NCBI GenBank assembly: GCA_045531955.1
Contig: JAZSFC010000041.1
Span: 62,001 to 126,000, forward strand
Direction of reading: 5' to 3'
DNA length: 64,000 bases
From: SIG299 sp045531955
GTDB lineage: Bacteria > Bacillota > Clostridia > Lachnospirales > Lachnospiraceae
Shown here: positions 16,158 to 24,541 of the stretch, piece after piece
Numbering within the stretch: position 1 is the stretch's first letter
Layout of the letters: every line of letters starts with the position of its first letter
Translations under genes and position numbers: made by a program
Notes under the pieces: generated by a model
Database searches by the model: none
What the model was told of the DNA's origin: nothing
What the model saw: only the letters and a program-made list of their open reading frames with translations

Positions 16158-16262
16158 GCTCTCTCCTCCTTTCTTAGTTTCTTTGAAGAGCCCTTTCACT
16201 AATAAAGTCGCAAAACGAAAATGTTATATTGATGAAATTATAAAATTTTTTTCAAATATTTT

Positions 16263-16865
16263 TTACTCTTTGAATTTCCTCTCAAATTCTTCTGTTCTTT
16301 CAATCACTGCACTGTACCCATCTTCCGTTTCCTCCACCAAGAGATAACAGAAAATCACTTTATTGGCTGCTTCATCCGTGTACGGTATCATAAAGCTGTA
16401 AGGAAAATCTTTTCCAGACTCCGGAATATATAAGGTGTAGTTTTTACCATTATCCAGCTTCAATCCAATGATTTCCTCTATAACACCCGGAAACTCACCC
16501 TCGGTCATAACGGAAATAGAACTCACATCGTCCGGATTGTTTTTGTTATACGCAAACACAAACCCCTTCAATCCATTCTCTGTTTCAAAGAAGCTGATAG
16601 GAACACTCTTACCTTCCTGCAACTCATTTTCCATTACTACATTATTTTCTGATGCATAAGCCACAAGTACAAAACCTTGGCTTACTTCATTACCACTTTT
16701 CAGCAATGGAATGATACCCATTGCCAACACAGCTACCGCAACACAGGCAGCCGCAAGTTTCCAAATCTGCCTTTTACGCTTATGTGTCGCTTTGTAATTC
16801 ACTACTTCCTCTACATAACTAACATCTATTTCCCCTAGTGCAGTAGAGAATTTTTCTGACTTCAT
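16263..16865 (-). CDS. putative anti-sigma factor B (200 aa)
   Basis: The shortest of the five. A ~33-residue cytoplasmic part (FSTALGEIDVSYVEEVVNYK) is followed by a membrane segment (KLAAACVAVAVLAMGIIPLL, ~36-55) and a ~140-residue exported domain. The opening matches the pattern of DUF4179-type anti-sigma proteins. It overlaps sigma B by 4 nt. Its anchor is more diverged than those of A, C, D and E. Confidence 0.7.
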   Translation of the reverse strand: MKSEKFSTALGEIDVSYVEEVVNYKATHKRKRQIWKLAAACVAVAVLAMGIIPLLKSGNEVSQGFVLVAYASENNVVMENELQEGKSVPISFFETENGLKGFVFAYNKNNPDDVSSISVMTEGEFPGVIEEIIGLKLDNGKNYTLYIPESGKDFPYSFMIPYTDEAANKVIFCYLLVEETEDGYSAVIERTEEFERKFKE

Positions 16866-17419
16866 ACCAAAACCTCCCTTTCCACCAGATAATCTCGCAT
16901 CTTTCTACGGATACGGGACAATCTTACTGACACGCTCTTTTCGGAAATACCTACTTTCTTTGCTATATCAGAATAACTGTCAGAGAACCAATACCGTTGC
17001 AAAAAGATTACACGGTTTTCTGATGACAAGGTGTCTAAAAAGCTCTCGATAATCCGTGCCAGCTCCTTTGTCTCAATTTCATCTTCCACCGTACTTGCTG
17101 ACGATAAACAGGCATCTAATTCTTCCATAGCTACATCGTAGGTGCTATTTCTCTTAATGGCTTTCTTTATGTAGTACCGCTTCAACGAAATATTCCGCAC
17201 CACTTGGCAGACATACGCAAGCAGTGAACTCGGCTTTGTTGGTGGAATGGCATTCCACGTACCAAGGTAAGCATCATTCACACACTCCTCTGCATCCAGC
17301 TTATCGTTCAGGATATTGTAAGAAGTCTTATGAAACACTTTTCCGTATTTCGTATCCAATTCACTGATTGCCTGCTCCGACCTTGCGAAAAACAATCCGA
17401 TGATTTCCTCGTCTACCAT
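16862..17419 (-). CDS. ECF sigma factor B
   Basis: 185 aa from the ATG at 17417-17419 with GGAGGT upstream; a TTG three codons earlier is less likely. Region 2 shows DAEECVNDAYLGTWNAIPP and VVRNISLKRY; region 4 shows SDIAKKVGISEKSVSVRLSR. It is the most diverged of the five sigma genes and lacks the extended -10 promoter found before C, D and E. It is translationally coupled to the anti-sigma gene downstream. Confidence 0.88.
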   Translation of the reverse strand: MVDEEIIGLFFARSEQAISELDTKYGKVFHKTSYNILNDKLDAEECVNDAYLGTWNAIPPTKPSSLLAYVCQVVRNISLKRYYIKKAIKRNSTYDVAMEELDACLSSASTVEDEIETKELARIIESFLDTLSSENRVIFLQRYWFSDSYSDIAKKVGISEKSVSVRLSRIRRKMRDYLVEREVLV

Positions 17420-17502
17420 CAATAGCACCTCCCTCCTTTCTGCCTTTTACCTATTAAGTACGGTTTTAGAATGATTTACTAACATGGAAAGGGAAAAATA
17501 AT

Positions 17503-18225
17503 TTATTTTATTTCAAATTCAGTCCAATAAGCGAAGTTATCATAATCTCCGCTTTCTCTAAAATCGGTAAAACCTTTGACAAGTCTATATGTTCCTGCCG
17601 GGAGTTTGCCATACAACCATTCCCAATTATATTCAAACTCTGTAACATCATCTTTAGCAACCATGTATGCTTCCGCAGTCCAACCATAATCCTCAATAAT
17701 GGTAGGGACATCCTCCCATGCTTCTTTTAATACAATGAGCTTGTAATCACTGCCTGTTTGCAGTTCTCCGGTCAGCTCCCCACCAGATTGTGTACATACC
17801 AAAGTTAAACCGGACTCTGTAACATCCTTTACAGACAAGGTAAGTCCCCAATTCGGGAAACCTTCATCCACTACTCCGTTTTCATCCAATTTGAAAACAG
17901 AAATAATCTTCTGAAAGCCCGGTGGGTCTTTCTCTAATACTTCTCCGGCATACACAACTCGGATATTATCTCCAACCACTAACTCCGGATACGGTTCAGA
18001 AGATATGTTTTTCTTGCTGATTGATACCTCAGTCCCTACGGAAATTGCACCGCTTACATTCTCTGTTACTTCTGCTAAGATAAAATTATCATTAACCTGT
18101 GTCACTTTTGCATTAAAGTAATCCTGTCCGGTTAATGAATCCGGTTCTCCCGCATCTTTCTTATTACAGGCAACCAGACCGACTATCGCTGTTAATGCTA
18201 AAATAACCAATAACCATTTCTTCAT
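17503..18225 (-). CDS. lipoprotein with DUF3221-like domain
   Basis: 240 aa. A signal peptide ends in a lipobox (LVAC, Cys ~20), so the protein should be anchored on the outer face of the membrane. Residues ~40-110 form an OB-like DUF3221/YobA-type domain (FILAEVTENVSG ... VVGDNIRVVYAGE). The C-terminal half resembles an Ig-like bacterial domain (LPAGTYRLVKGF). It follows anti-sigma C by 14 nt and is likely co-transcribed. The start MKKW is preferred to the longer reading. The same DUF3221-like module appears in the 609-aa membrane protein of the cluster. The exact role is unknown. Confidence 0.72.
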   Translation of the reverse strand: MKKWLLVILALTAIVGLVACNKKDAGEPDSLTGQDYFNAKVTQVNDNFILAEVTENVSGAISVGTEVSISKKNISSEPYPELVVGDNIRVVYAGEVLEKDPPGFQKIISVFKLDENGVVDEGFPNWGLTLSVKDVTESGLTLVCTQSGGELTGELQTGSDYKLIVLKEAWEDVPTIIEDYGWTAEAYMVAKDDVTEFEYNWEWLYGKLPAGTYRLVKGFTDFRESGDYDNFAYWTEFEIK

Positions 18226-18239
18226 AACAAGCACCCCCC

Positions 18240-19265
18240 CTATTCGTTTACATCAATATCCGGATAATCTATGCACTCACTGAAATAAGCTGCGGAATAT
18301 ACCATGTCATAGAACTTCTCATTATCGGCAATATCCGTCTTACTAAAGGTGTACTGTACAATATTTTCTCCTCCGGCAATGTAAATGTAGCTTGCACCAT
18401 CCTTTTCACGGTACATTACCGTATTTTGTACTAAATCTTTCTTCTGATTGTAAAACCATTCCTGAGAAGCAATCCGAATAGTCAGCTCATCTCCCAAAGC
18501 TTCATTATAAAAACTTGCAACCAAAACGGTGTCATTCAGAACAGCAACCGCATCCTGCAATACATATCCATCCAACATAGTTGCCGGAAACAAGTTACCG
18601 AACTTCGCATTGGAAACAGCTTCCTCCAATGTAAGCTCCACCATTGGTTCATTGTCCGTTACGATACTGTCATCCCTCTCAACCACATGATAAGCAAAAA
18701 TCTGATTGTACTTACCGTTACCTTCTGCATAATCGTACTTCTGGAAGCCGACCCATACCGAACTACCAATCGCTAAATCACTATCCGGAATATTCGGTTC
18801 CAGCTCGTCATACGCAAATATACTTCCGTCTTTCTGTACCACTGTTACATTATCCTGGGCGATAATACTAATCTGCGTTCCAACATTAAACAAATCATTT
18901 CCCACTTCAATAGTTCCAATAAAACCATCTGGAAGCATCTCATCAATCTTTACTTTGATTTCAGCCATGTGAGTCATGGTAACAAGATTGGTTTCTCCTT
19001 CTCCGGCTTCTTCCTGCACACCGCCACTGCTTGTAATATCACTAATATTTCCTTCAAGCATTGGTTCTTCCGGATTTCCACCATACTTATTGTAATGCGG
19101 AATGCCAACTCCTACGATAACTAAAGCACAGGCTGCCATTGCCCCCCACTTAACCCAAGTTGCGGTTTTCGTTTTTTTCTTCGGTGGCTTATTTCCCGGT
19201 GCCGCTTCATCAATAAGCTCCTCATCAATCTTTTCCAGAGCTTCAAATAATCTTTCATTCTTCAT
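18240..19265 (-). CDS. putative anti-sigma factor C (341 aa)
   Basis: Cytoplasmic N-terminus (LFEALEKIDEELIDEAAP), Lys-rich turn, membrane segment (VKWGAMAACALVIVGVGIP, ~38-56), then a ~280-residue exported part. The latter contains a DUF3221-like stretch (IAIGSSVWVGFQKY-type pattern) and a DUF4367-like C-terminus (NEALGDELTIRIASQEWF). A DUF4367-like end is known from anti-sigma proteins, supporting the assignment. It overlaps sigma C by 4 nt. Confidence 0.72.
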   Translation of the reverse strand: MKNERLFEALEKIDEELIDEAAPGNKPPKKKTKTATWVKWGAMAACALVIVGVGIPHYNKYGGNPEEPMLEGNISDITSSGGVQEEAGEGETNLVTMTHMAEIKVKIDEMLPDGFIGTIEVGNDLFNVGTQISIIAQDNVTVVQKDGSIFAYDELEPNIPDSDLAIGSSVWVGFQKYDYAEGNGKYNQIFAYHVVERDDSIVTDNEPMVELTLEEAVSNAKFGNLFPATMLDGYVLQDAVAVLNDTVLVASFYNEALGDELTIRIASQEWFYNQKKDLVQNTVMYREKDGASYIYIAGGENIVQYTFSKTDIADNEKFYDMVYSAAYFSECIDYPDIDVNE

Positions 19266-19822
19266 AATACGATACCTTCTTTCTCAAGAGTCTGCTTCAA
19301 CTTGTTTCTGATACGAAGCAAAGTCATTTTCACTTTGCCCTCACTGATTTCATAGTCCTCCGCAATCTCTTTAATTGAACTCAGATACCAATATCGTCTT
19401 AAAAACATCATTCTCTTTTCAATCGGTAATTCATGCAAAAAGCGGTTAAGCACTTCTACCAATAACTTTTCCTCTATTGCCTGCTCCGTGCTGTTACCAG
19501 CCGGAACACACTCCTGCAATTCGTCAAGCACAAGCGAAGTCTGTCCGCACCCACGCTTTTCTTTCATGTAATACCTGTATCGGTTCAATGCGAGGTTGCG
19601 TGTAATTCTGCCAAGAAACGCTGATAATTTATTTGGACACTGCGGTGGGATAGCTTGCCATGTCCTCAAATATGTATCGTTTACACACTCCTCGCTGTCT
19701 TGTTCGTTATAAAGAATGTGATACGCAATGTAATAGCAATACTTTCCATATTTGTCCGCAGTTTCCGATATGGCAGTTTCTGAGCGCTCATTGTACAATT
19801 CGATTATCTGCCTATCGTCCAT
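19262..19822 (-). CDS. ECF sigma factor C
   Basis: 186 aa, region 2 DSEECVNDTYLRTWQAIPP and LGRITRNLALNRY, region 4 IKEIAEDYEISEGKVKMTL. It is about three-quarters identical by eye to sigma D, and their flanking sequences are also alike, so C and D look like a recent tandem duplication. The start ATG overlaps the end of a 15-codon upstream ORF. An extended -10 promoter lies ~95 nt upstream. Confidence 0.9.
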   Translation of the reverse strand: MDDRQIIELYNERSETAISETADKYGKYCYYIAYHILYNEQDSEECVNDTYLRTWQAIPPQCPNKLSAFLGRITRNLALNRYRYYMKEKRGCGQTSLVLDELQECVPAGNSTEQAIEEKLLVEVLNRFLHELPIEKRMMFLRRYWYLSSIKEIAEDYEISEGKVKMTLLRIRNKLKQTLEKEGIVL

Positions 19823-19859
19823 CTTCCCTCTCCTTTCCTTGTCTATTAAGGCCTTTCAT
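19812..19859 (-). CDS. short upstream ORF before sigma C (15 codons)
   Basis: Reads MKGLNRQGKEREDGR and ends 11 nt inside the sigma gene. An ORF of exactly 15 codons, starting exactly 37 nt before the sigma start, recurs before sigma D and sigma E. There is no spaced ribosome site (AGG touches the ATG), so the conserved unit may be an RNA element: TCTATTA and TAATAGA flank it and can pair. Confidence 0.4.
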   Translation of the reverse strand: MKGLNRQGKEREDGR

Positions 19860-19918
19860 CCTAATAGACCCCAAAAGTTCCATTGCGTAACACTTTTTTT
19901 CAAAAAAATTTCAATAAT

Positions 19919-19927
19919 ATTATACCA
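19919..19927 (-). promoter_or_regulatory. extended -10 promoter of sigma/anti-sigma operon C
   Basis: Minus-strand TGG-TATAAT with no good -35. The upstream sequence TTGCACTGCA is conserved before operons D and E, suggesting an activator or repressor site in place of a -35. Confidence 0.6.
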
Positions 19928-19965
19928 TGCAGTGCAATACATGGCATTAGGCATTTATTAACACG

Positions 19966-19996
19966 AAAAGGAGAAGCCCTATAACAGAACTTCCCC
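19966..19996 (-). terminator. terminator of sigma/anti-sigma operon D
   Basis: Minus-strand stem GGGGAAG/CTTCTCC with one G-T pair, ending in TTTT, ~25 nt after the anti-sigma D stop. Confidence 0.65.
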
Positions 19997-20021
19997 GTTG
20001 CTAAATAAGATTTATCGCTTT

Positions 20022-20798
20022 TTATTTTATTGACTCGATAACTGCGTATAATTCCTCTGCGCTAACGCTTATCTGTTCAATCCCAACATAAACACCATCA
20101 TAATCTATATAGAATACTCTGCCTTCCTGCTGCTCGATGAGCGATACTGTTACCTCTTCCGGCTGATACACAGGCAAATCCGTGTCAGGACGATGTCCCC
20201 ATACCATCCAAAGAAACGCAGTATCTCCGGCAATTTCAGATGCCTTCTGCACGTTCTCTGTTTCAGAAGCACTTTCCTCATTCTCTGTTTTTGGAACCGG
20301 AACGGCACTCTGTCCTCTGTCGTATGTTATACGGAGCATATGGTATCTTGTACCATCCTTCATAGTTGTTTCATAATAACCAGCCGCACCATACTGACAT
20401 CCTTCCGGCAAAGTATTCGGAATGAAACTTCCAAGCGTTTCAACAGCTCTCGCATCTTCCTCGCTGATAGCTACAGAGGTTGCATCCACAACATCCAACA
20501 AATCCACTCCCGCAGGAATGACCGCCAGAGATGCCACAACCGGATTTACACCTTCCGGCACTGTCCCCCCATGTTGCTGAACACCGCCACCGCTTTCTGG
20601 AATTCCACCGGATAATCCACGGTCAATATTCATAACTCCTATACCTACCACGAGACACAAACAAGCAGCCACAGCTCCCCACTTTACCCATGCATTTATT
20701 TTAACATTCTTCGGCTTTTTAGTATTCTCCGGCGATGATGCAGTAATAAATTTTTCGTCTACCTTTTCAAGTGCATTTAACAATTTTTCATTCTTCAT
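20022..20798 (-). CDS. putative anti-sigma factor D (258 aa)
   Basis: The N-terminus LLNALEKVDEKFITASSP and anchor NAWVKWGAVAACLCLVVGIG (~34-53) are close to those of C and A. The exported ~200 residues include an acidic linker (KTENEESASETENVQ) and a short beta-rich C-terminus. It overlaps sigma D by 4 nt. The sensor part shows no clear similarity to the other four, so the pairs probably respond to different signals. Confidence 0.72.
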   Translation of the reverse strand: MKNEKLLNALEKVDEKFITASSPENTKKPKNVKINAWVKWGAVAACLCLVVGIGVMNIDRGLSGGIPESGGGVQQHGGTVPEGVNPVVASLAVIPAGVDLLDVVDATSVAISEEDARAVETLGSFIPNTLPEGCQYGAAGYYETTMKDGTRYHMLRITYDRGQSAVPVPKTENEESASETENVQKASEIAGDTAFLWMVWGHRPDTDLPVYQPEEVTVSLIEQQEGRVFYIDYDGVYVGIEQISVSAEELYAVIESIK

Positions 20799-21355
20799 AA
20801 TATGATACCTTCTTTCTCTAAGAGTTGCTTTAACTTACTTCTGCTACGAGATAAAATCATTTTAACTTTACTTTCGCCCATTGCAAAATCGTCCGCAATC
20901 TCTTTGATAGGACTCATATACCAATACCGTCTCATAAAGATTTTCATTTTTTCTTCCGGTAAATCATCCAAGAAACGGTTCAGCACTTCCACCAATATTT
21001 TTTCCTCTACTGCCTGTTCCGTACTTTCAGCAGCCGGAACACATTCAAGTAATTCATCAAGCACAAGTTCAGTCTGTCCTTCTCCTCGCTTCTGTCTGTT
21101 GTAATACTTGTATCGGTTTAGTGCAAGGTTGCGTGTGATTTTGCCAAGATAAGTCGATAACTTGCTCGGATATTGCGGTGGTATGGTCTGCCATGCTTTT
21201 AAGTATGTATCATTTACGCATTCTTCACTGTCCTGAATGTTATACAAAATGTTGTATGCAATGTAATGACAATACTTGCCATACTTATCCGCAGTTTCCG
21301 ATATAGCAGTTTCTGAGCGCTCGTTATACAATTCTAAAATCTGCTTATCGTCCAT
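20795..21355 (-). CDS. ECF sigma factor D
   Basis: 186 aa; region 2 DSEECVNDTYLKAWQTIPP and LGKITRNLALNRY; region 4 IKEIADDFAMGESKVKMIL. Very close to sigma C. AAAGGAGAG precedes the ATG. It is coupled to anti-sigma D. Recognition helices differ from sigma C at several positions, so promoter specificity may be distinct or overlapping. Confidence 0.9.
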   Translation of the reverse strand: MDDKQILELYNERSETAISETADKYGKYCHYIAYNILYNIQDSEECVNDTYLKAWQTIPPQYPSKLSTYLGKITRNLALNRYKYYNRQKRGEGQTELVLDELLECVPAAESTEQAVEEKILVEVLNRFLDDLPEEKMKIFMRRYWYMSPIKEIADDFAMGESKVKMILSRSRSKLKQLLEKEGIIL

Positions 21356-21392
21356 CTTCTCTCTCCTTTCCTTGTGTATTAAGGCCTTTCAT
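21345..21392 (-). CDS. short upstream ORF before sigma D (15 codons)
   Basis: Reads MKGLNTQGKEREDGR, same length and offset as before sigma C. The flanking arms are TGTATTA and TAATACA. Compared with C the bases changed on both arms and pairing is kept, which is compensatory change and favours a conserved RNA hairpin. Confidence 0.4.
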   Translation of the reverse strand: MKGLNTQGKEREDGR

Positions 21393-21445
21393 CCTAATAC
21401 ACAACAAACTCTTAGCTACGTCACACTTTTATAAAAATTATTTAT

Positions 21446-21454
21446 ATTATACCA
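21446..21454 (-). promoter_or_regulatory. extended -10 promoter of sigma/anti-sigma operon D
   Basis: Minus-strand TGG-TATAAT with the conserved TTGCACTGCA block upstream, as before operon C. Confidence 0.6.
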
Positions 21455-21491
21455 TGCAGTGCAATACATGCATTAGGCATTTATTAACACG

Positions 21492-21521
21492 AAAAGGAGA
21501 AGCTCCTAACAGAACCTCTCC
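21492..21521 (-). terminator. terminator of operon E
   Basis: Minus-strand stem GGAGAGG/CTTCTCC with a G-T pair and TTTT tail, just after the 81-aa membrane protein gene. Confidence 0.65.
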
Positions 21522-21535
21522 TTGTCAAATTGCCT

Positions 21536-21781
21536 TTAACCTCCAAATGCCGTATTCGGTACTATCTTTCCTGTCATTGCCATTACTGCTATCGTTAATG
21601 CAATAAGCAGTATGATAACCCACTTAATAATACGCTTCTTTTCTTTTTTTCTTATGATACTTGCAATAGACATTCCCGCAGAAATAACTACCGCAATCCA
21701 TCCACCACACAGAAGTATTAAATACAGAAATTCCGGTACTACCAACCAAAAACTACGTTGAAAATATATTCCATATTTCAT
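21536..21781 (-). CDS. small membrane protein (81 aa)
   Basis: Two hydrophobic segments (~11-41 and ~50-72) around a basic KKEKKRI loop. The start at 21779-21781 (GGAG upstream) avoids overlap with the anti-sigma E gene, unlike the longer reading from 21829. It is the last gene of operon E. The topology with a central positive loop resembles small immunity or accessory membrane proteins, but no family is recognised. Confidence 0.6.
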   Translation of the reverse strand: MKYGIYFQRSFWLVVPEFLYLILLCGGWIAVVISAGMSIASIIRKKEKKRIIKWVIILLIALTIAVMAMTGKIVPNTAFGG

Positions 21782-21803
21782 AGCACTCACTCCCATAAAG
21801 CAC

Positions 21804-22724
21804 TTACTTAATATCCATATTCGCTTCAAACCAAAGTTTCAGTTCCGGTGTAACCGTATGATATGCCATAGCATGAGTACACTCCAAAAATCCATAGTTC
21901 GGATAATACTGTAAATAGAACCGGAAACCATCCTTTGTTTCTACTCTGATGATATGCAAATCATCAGCAAATGCGTTATGTGCTTCTGGTTGCTTTTCTT
22001 CCGGAATACCATCAAAAACAATACTTTGGAATTCATCATTACCCATACTGATAAACCTTGTAATATCTGTAGTCAGTGCGTAAAACTCCTCTATTGCGTC
22101 TGGCTCGGTAATCTCTGCTCCCGTAACCTTTCCACGGTTCCAATCGGTCTCTGCAATAGACACAATATCCGATGCACCGGAAATACCAAAGAAACGATAT
22201 GTTTCTGCAAGGTCTGTGTACGCATCCTTATCATCCGGGAAATAAGTTCTGTTAAACAAAGCTACCATATAGTTATCTCCGTCACGAAGAATGTACACTG
22301 CCCTTGTTGGAGCCGGAGCATATTGGAATAATTCTGTATCAGTCTCCTTAATCGTCTCCTGATAATCTACTGAACCACCCATTTCAAGATATGCCACATG
22401 CTCTCCTGCCAAATCCTCAGTGATTTCGGATGGCAACCCCGCACGTTTCAACGCATCTTCCGCATAACAGCATTGGTATAATGCCCCTTGGAAGTAAATA
22501 AGTGCTGGTTCAGCCGGAACCCCGTCTTGAAAATCTCCGCCACCTTTGGCATTAAATATATTATTTGCCAACGGAACAAGCACACCTATCAACAAACACA
22601 AGCAAGCAGCCATTGCTCCCCACTTCATCCATACAGAAGATTTCTTTTTCTTCCGGACTTCGCTACGTTCTAATATATCATCATCTATTTGGTTCATGCT
22701 CTGATACAAATCTTTTCTATTCAC
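21804..22724 (-). CDS. putative anti-sigma factor E (306 aa)
   Basis: The N-terminus is LYQSMNQIDDDILER, then KKKK, then the anchor VWMKWGAMAACLCLLIGVLV (~31-50) shared with A, C and D. The exported ~250 residues are beta-rich (YFQGALYQCCYAEDALKR ... RFYLQYYPNYGF). It overlaps sigma E by 8 nt. Role by context as for the other pairs. Confidence 0.72.
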   Translation of the reverse strand: MNRKDLYQSMNQIDDDILERSEVRKKKKSSVWMKWGAMAACLCLLIGVLVPLANNIFNAKGGGDFQDGVPAEPALIYFQGALYQCCYAEDALKRAGLPSEITEDLAGEHVAYLEMGGSVDYQETIKETDTELFQYAPAPTRAVYILRDGDNYMVALFNRTYFPDDKDAYTDLAETYRFFGISGASDIVSIAETDWNRGKVTGAEITEPDAIEEFYALTTDITRFISMGNDEFQSIVFDGIPEEKQPEAHNAFADDLHIIRVETKDGFRFYLQYYPNYGFLECTHAMAYHTVTPELKLWFEANMDIK

Positions 22725-23280
22725 TGAAATATCCCTCCTTTTCGAGTTGTGCTTTCAGCTTCTTGCGGGTTCTGCTCAAAACTACCATTACATTATTGTC
22801 GGTCATGCCATATCTCTTTGCAATCGTTGATACAGGCTCCGTAAAGAAATAACGGCGAACAAATACATTTCCTTCCCGTTCCGGCAATTCCCGGACAAAT
22901 AACCGGATGCACTGCTCCAACTCTTTTGCAAGGTATTCCTTTTCTGTATCTGACTCATTTGCAATACACTCTGCCAATTCGTCCAAAACAAGGTGTATCT
23001 CTCCACCACCACGCTTCTCTGCACTCCGGGCATTGAAACGGTTAAAGGAAAGATTACGAGTGATTTTCGCAAGAAACATACGAAGCATATTAGGTCTTTG
23101 AGGTGGCATTGCATTCCAAGCACTAAGCCACGTATCATTCACGCACTCCTCCGAGTCCTCTCTGTTATGTAAAATATTATCTGCAATGGCAAAACAATAA
23201 GAACCATACTTGCTATCGGTCTCTTTTATTGCATCTGCATTTCGCTGAAAATAAAGTTCTACAATCTGATTATCCTCCAT
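22717..23280 (-). CDS. ECF sigma factor E
   Basis: 187 aa; region 2 DSEECVNDTWLSAWNAMPP and LAKITRNLSFNRF; region 4 VSTIAKRYGMTDNNVMVVL. AAAGGAGG precedes the ATG. It is the first pair of the array in transcription order. Confidence 0.9.
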   Translation of the reverse strand: MEDNQIVELYFQRNADAIKETDSKYGSYCFAIADNILHNREDSEECVNDTWLSAWNAMPPQRPNMLRMFLAKITRNLSFNRFNARSAEKRGGGEIHLVLDELAECIANESDTEKEYLAKELEQCIRLFVRELPEREGNVFVRRYFFTEPVSTIAKRYGMTDNNVMVVLSRTRKKLKAQLEKEGYFSE

Positions 23281-23317
23281 GCAATACCTCCTTTCGTTGT
23301 TCTAAAGAGCCCTTCAC
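23270..23317 (-). CDS. short upstream ORF before sigma E (15 codons)
   Basis: GTG start, reads MKGSLEQRKEVLHGG, and again exactly 15 codons starting 37 nt before the sigma ATG. The sequence has diverged from C and D but the frame, length and M-K-G opening are kept. Confidence 0.4.
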   Translation of the reverse strand: MKGSLEQRKEVLHGG

Positions 23318-23374
23318 TATATAAGACAGGAAATGACATGGAAACCTTACAAGGTTTTGAAAAAATTTATATTT

Positions 23375-23383
23375 ATTATATCA
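23375..23383 (-). promoter_or_regulatory. extended -10 promoter of operon E
   Basis: Minus-strand TGA-TATAAT preceded by the conserved CTTGCACTGCA block. Confidence 0.6.
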
Positions 23384-23420
23384 TGCAGTGCAAGATATGA
23401 CATTAACCATTTCTTAACAG

Positions 23421-23447
23421 ACAAATAGGGAAGTCACTCGACCTCCC
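23421..23447 (-). terminator. terminator after the 278-aa gene
   Basis: Minus-strand stem GGGAGGTC/GACTTCCC with a 4-nt loop, then TATTTGT. It overlaps the stop codon at 23434 and separates the ICE module from the sigma array. Confidence 0.65.
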
Positions 23448-24270
23448 CACCCTCGCTCCATTTCCTAATTTCCTCAGTAAATTCTTCCGGATGCTGTACC
23501 CAATACTCTACCTTATCCATCGGTACACCCAGCTCACGAAGCTTCAATGTAAAAATGCTTTTCCAATATTCTTCAGGTTCATTTTCGCCCTGCCAATTCA
23601 GATATTCCACAAAATCATCCAAGGAAAATCCTATATCCGCCTGTGCTTTTTCTTCCGGTGTCATATTCTCCAATGCTTCCAATTTTTCTTTAATCTCTTG
23701 CCATTCCATTTTAGACCAATCCCGGCTCCACTCTGTCGGTTCCTCCGTCTCTTTCATATCTTTTACTATCAGTCTTGCATAATCACGTACAAGCATCCAA
23801 TACTCATACTCCATATCTCCAAAACGATCCGTCAATTCTTCTCCGATAAAAGGCTCATTCTCCACATCCACATGGAATACAAAAACTTTCCCGGTATCAC
23901 TGAAACGCTTGATAGCAAAATACTTTTTATCAGTTATATTGCCCTCTTTTACCATATACAATACATACGCCCGGATAACATCATTTATCCTTTGGTTATA
24001 CTCCGGAAAGTTTATCTGTATTATCTGCACTCCTCCACGCTCCAACTTATCCACGGTAAAATCATTCTCCGTATAAGGATACTCCAACTCGTCCTGCACA
24101 CACATGGTAGCATACAAATCATGTACTAGGTTGTTTCCATCCTCACAAAGTGCATGAAACATCGCATTTTGTTCCTCCTCGGTTCCCCCGTAAAGAACCC
24201 TCGGAAACAACATCTCAAAAAGCTCAATTCTCAGTCTGTCATAATCGGTGTACATCTCATTCATTGTCAA
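23434..24270 (-). CDS. hypothetical ICE protein (278 aa)
   Basis: An unrecognised, soluble, strongly acidic protein with many aromatic residues (GDMEYEYWMLVRDYARLIV; EYLNWQGENEPEEYW). It overlaps the upstream 90-aa gene by 14 nt, so the two are co-expressed from the divergent promoter region at 24551-24652. No catalytic motif was seen. Its acidic character would suit a DNA mimic or an assembly partner, but that is speculation. Confidence 0.6.
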   Translation of the reverse strand: MTMNEMYTDYDRLRIELFEMLFPRVLYGGTEEEQNAMFHALCEDGNNLVHDLYATMCVQDELEYPYTENDFTVDKLERGGVQIIQINFPEYNQRINDVIRAYVLYMVKEGNITDKKYFAIKRFSDTGKVFVFHVDVENEPFIGEELTDRFGDMEYEYWMLVRDYARLIVKDMKETEEPTEWSRDWSKMEWQEIKEKLEALENMTPEEKAQADIGFSLDDFVEYLNWQGENEPEEYWKSIFTLKLRELGVPMDKVEYWVQHPEEFTEEIRKWSEGGEVE

Positions 24271-24529
24271 TTCCCCTTCCGTAATCGTACATTCTAAAGG
24301 CTATGATTTTCATAATATCAAACATATTGTTGATAATAACCTCTACCTCTTGACATTCCTCCTCTTGTAATAGCTCGCATACTTTACGGTTCGCTTGGTA
24401 AACCTGTTCATAGAGCTGATAACACTCCGTTCCTTCCGCAAACTCGTTTATAATGCCACGTTCTTTCACCGTCATGTAGCTTTCTTCAATAGAGCCGCAT
24501 ACTAATTCGTAAATTTTACCTTTTTCCAC
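24257..24529 (-). CDS. hypothetical ICE protein (90 aa)
   Basis: A helical acidic protein (CYQLYEQVYQANRKVCELLQ). The start is set at the GTG at 24527-24529 because GGGAG precedes it and the upstream GTG lies within the inverted repeat at the expected transcription start. It is divergent from the XRE regulator at 24653. Family not recognised. Confidence 0.6.
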   Translation of the reverse strand: MEKGKIYELVCGSIEESYMTVKERGIINEFAEGTECYQLYEQVYQANRKVCELLQEEECQEVEVIINNMFDIMKIIAFRMYDYGRGIDNE

Positions 24530-24541
24530 AGTATCTCTCCC

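Noticed and set aside
16158..16262. Classic ECF autoregulated promoter (GAAC ... CGTC) before sigma A
   Set aside because: No pair of these elements with proper spacing could be found before any of the five sigma genes.
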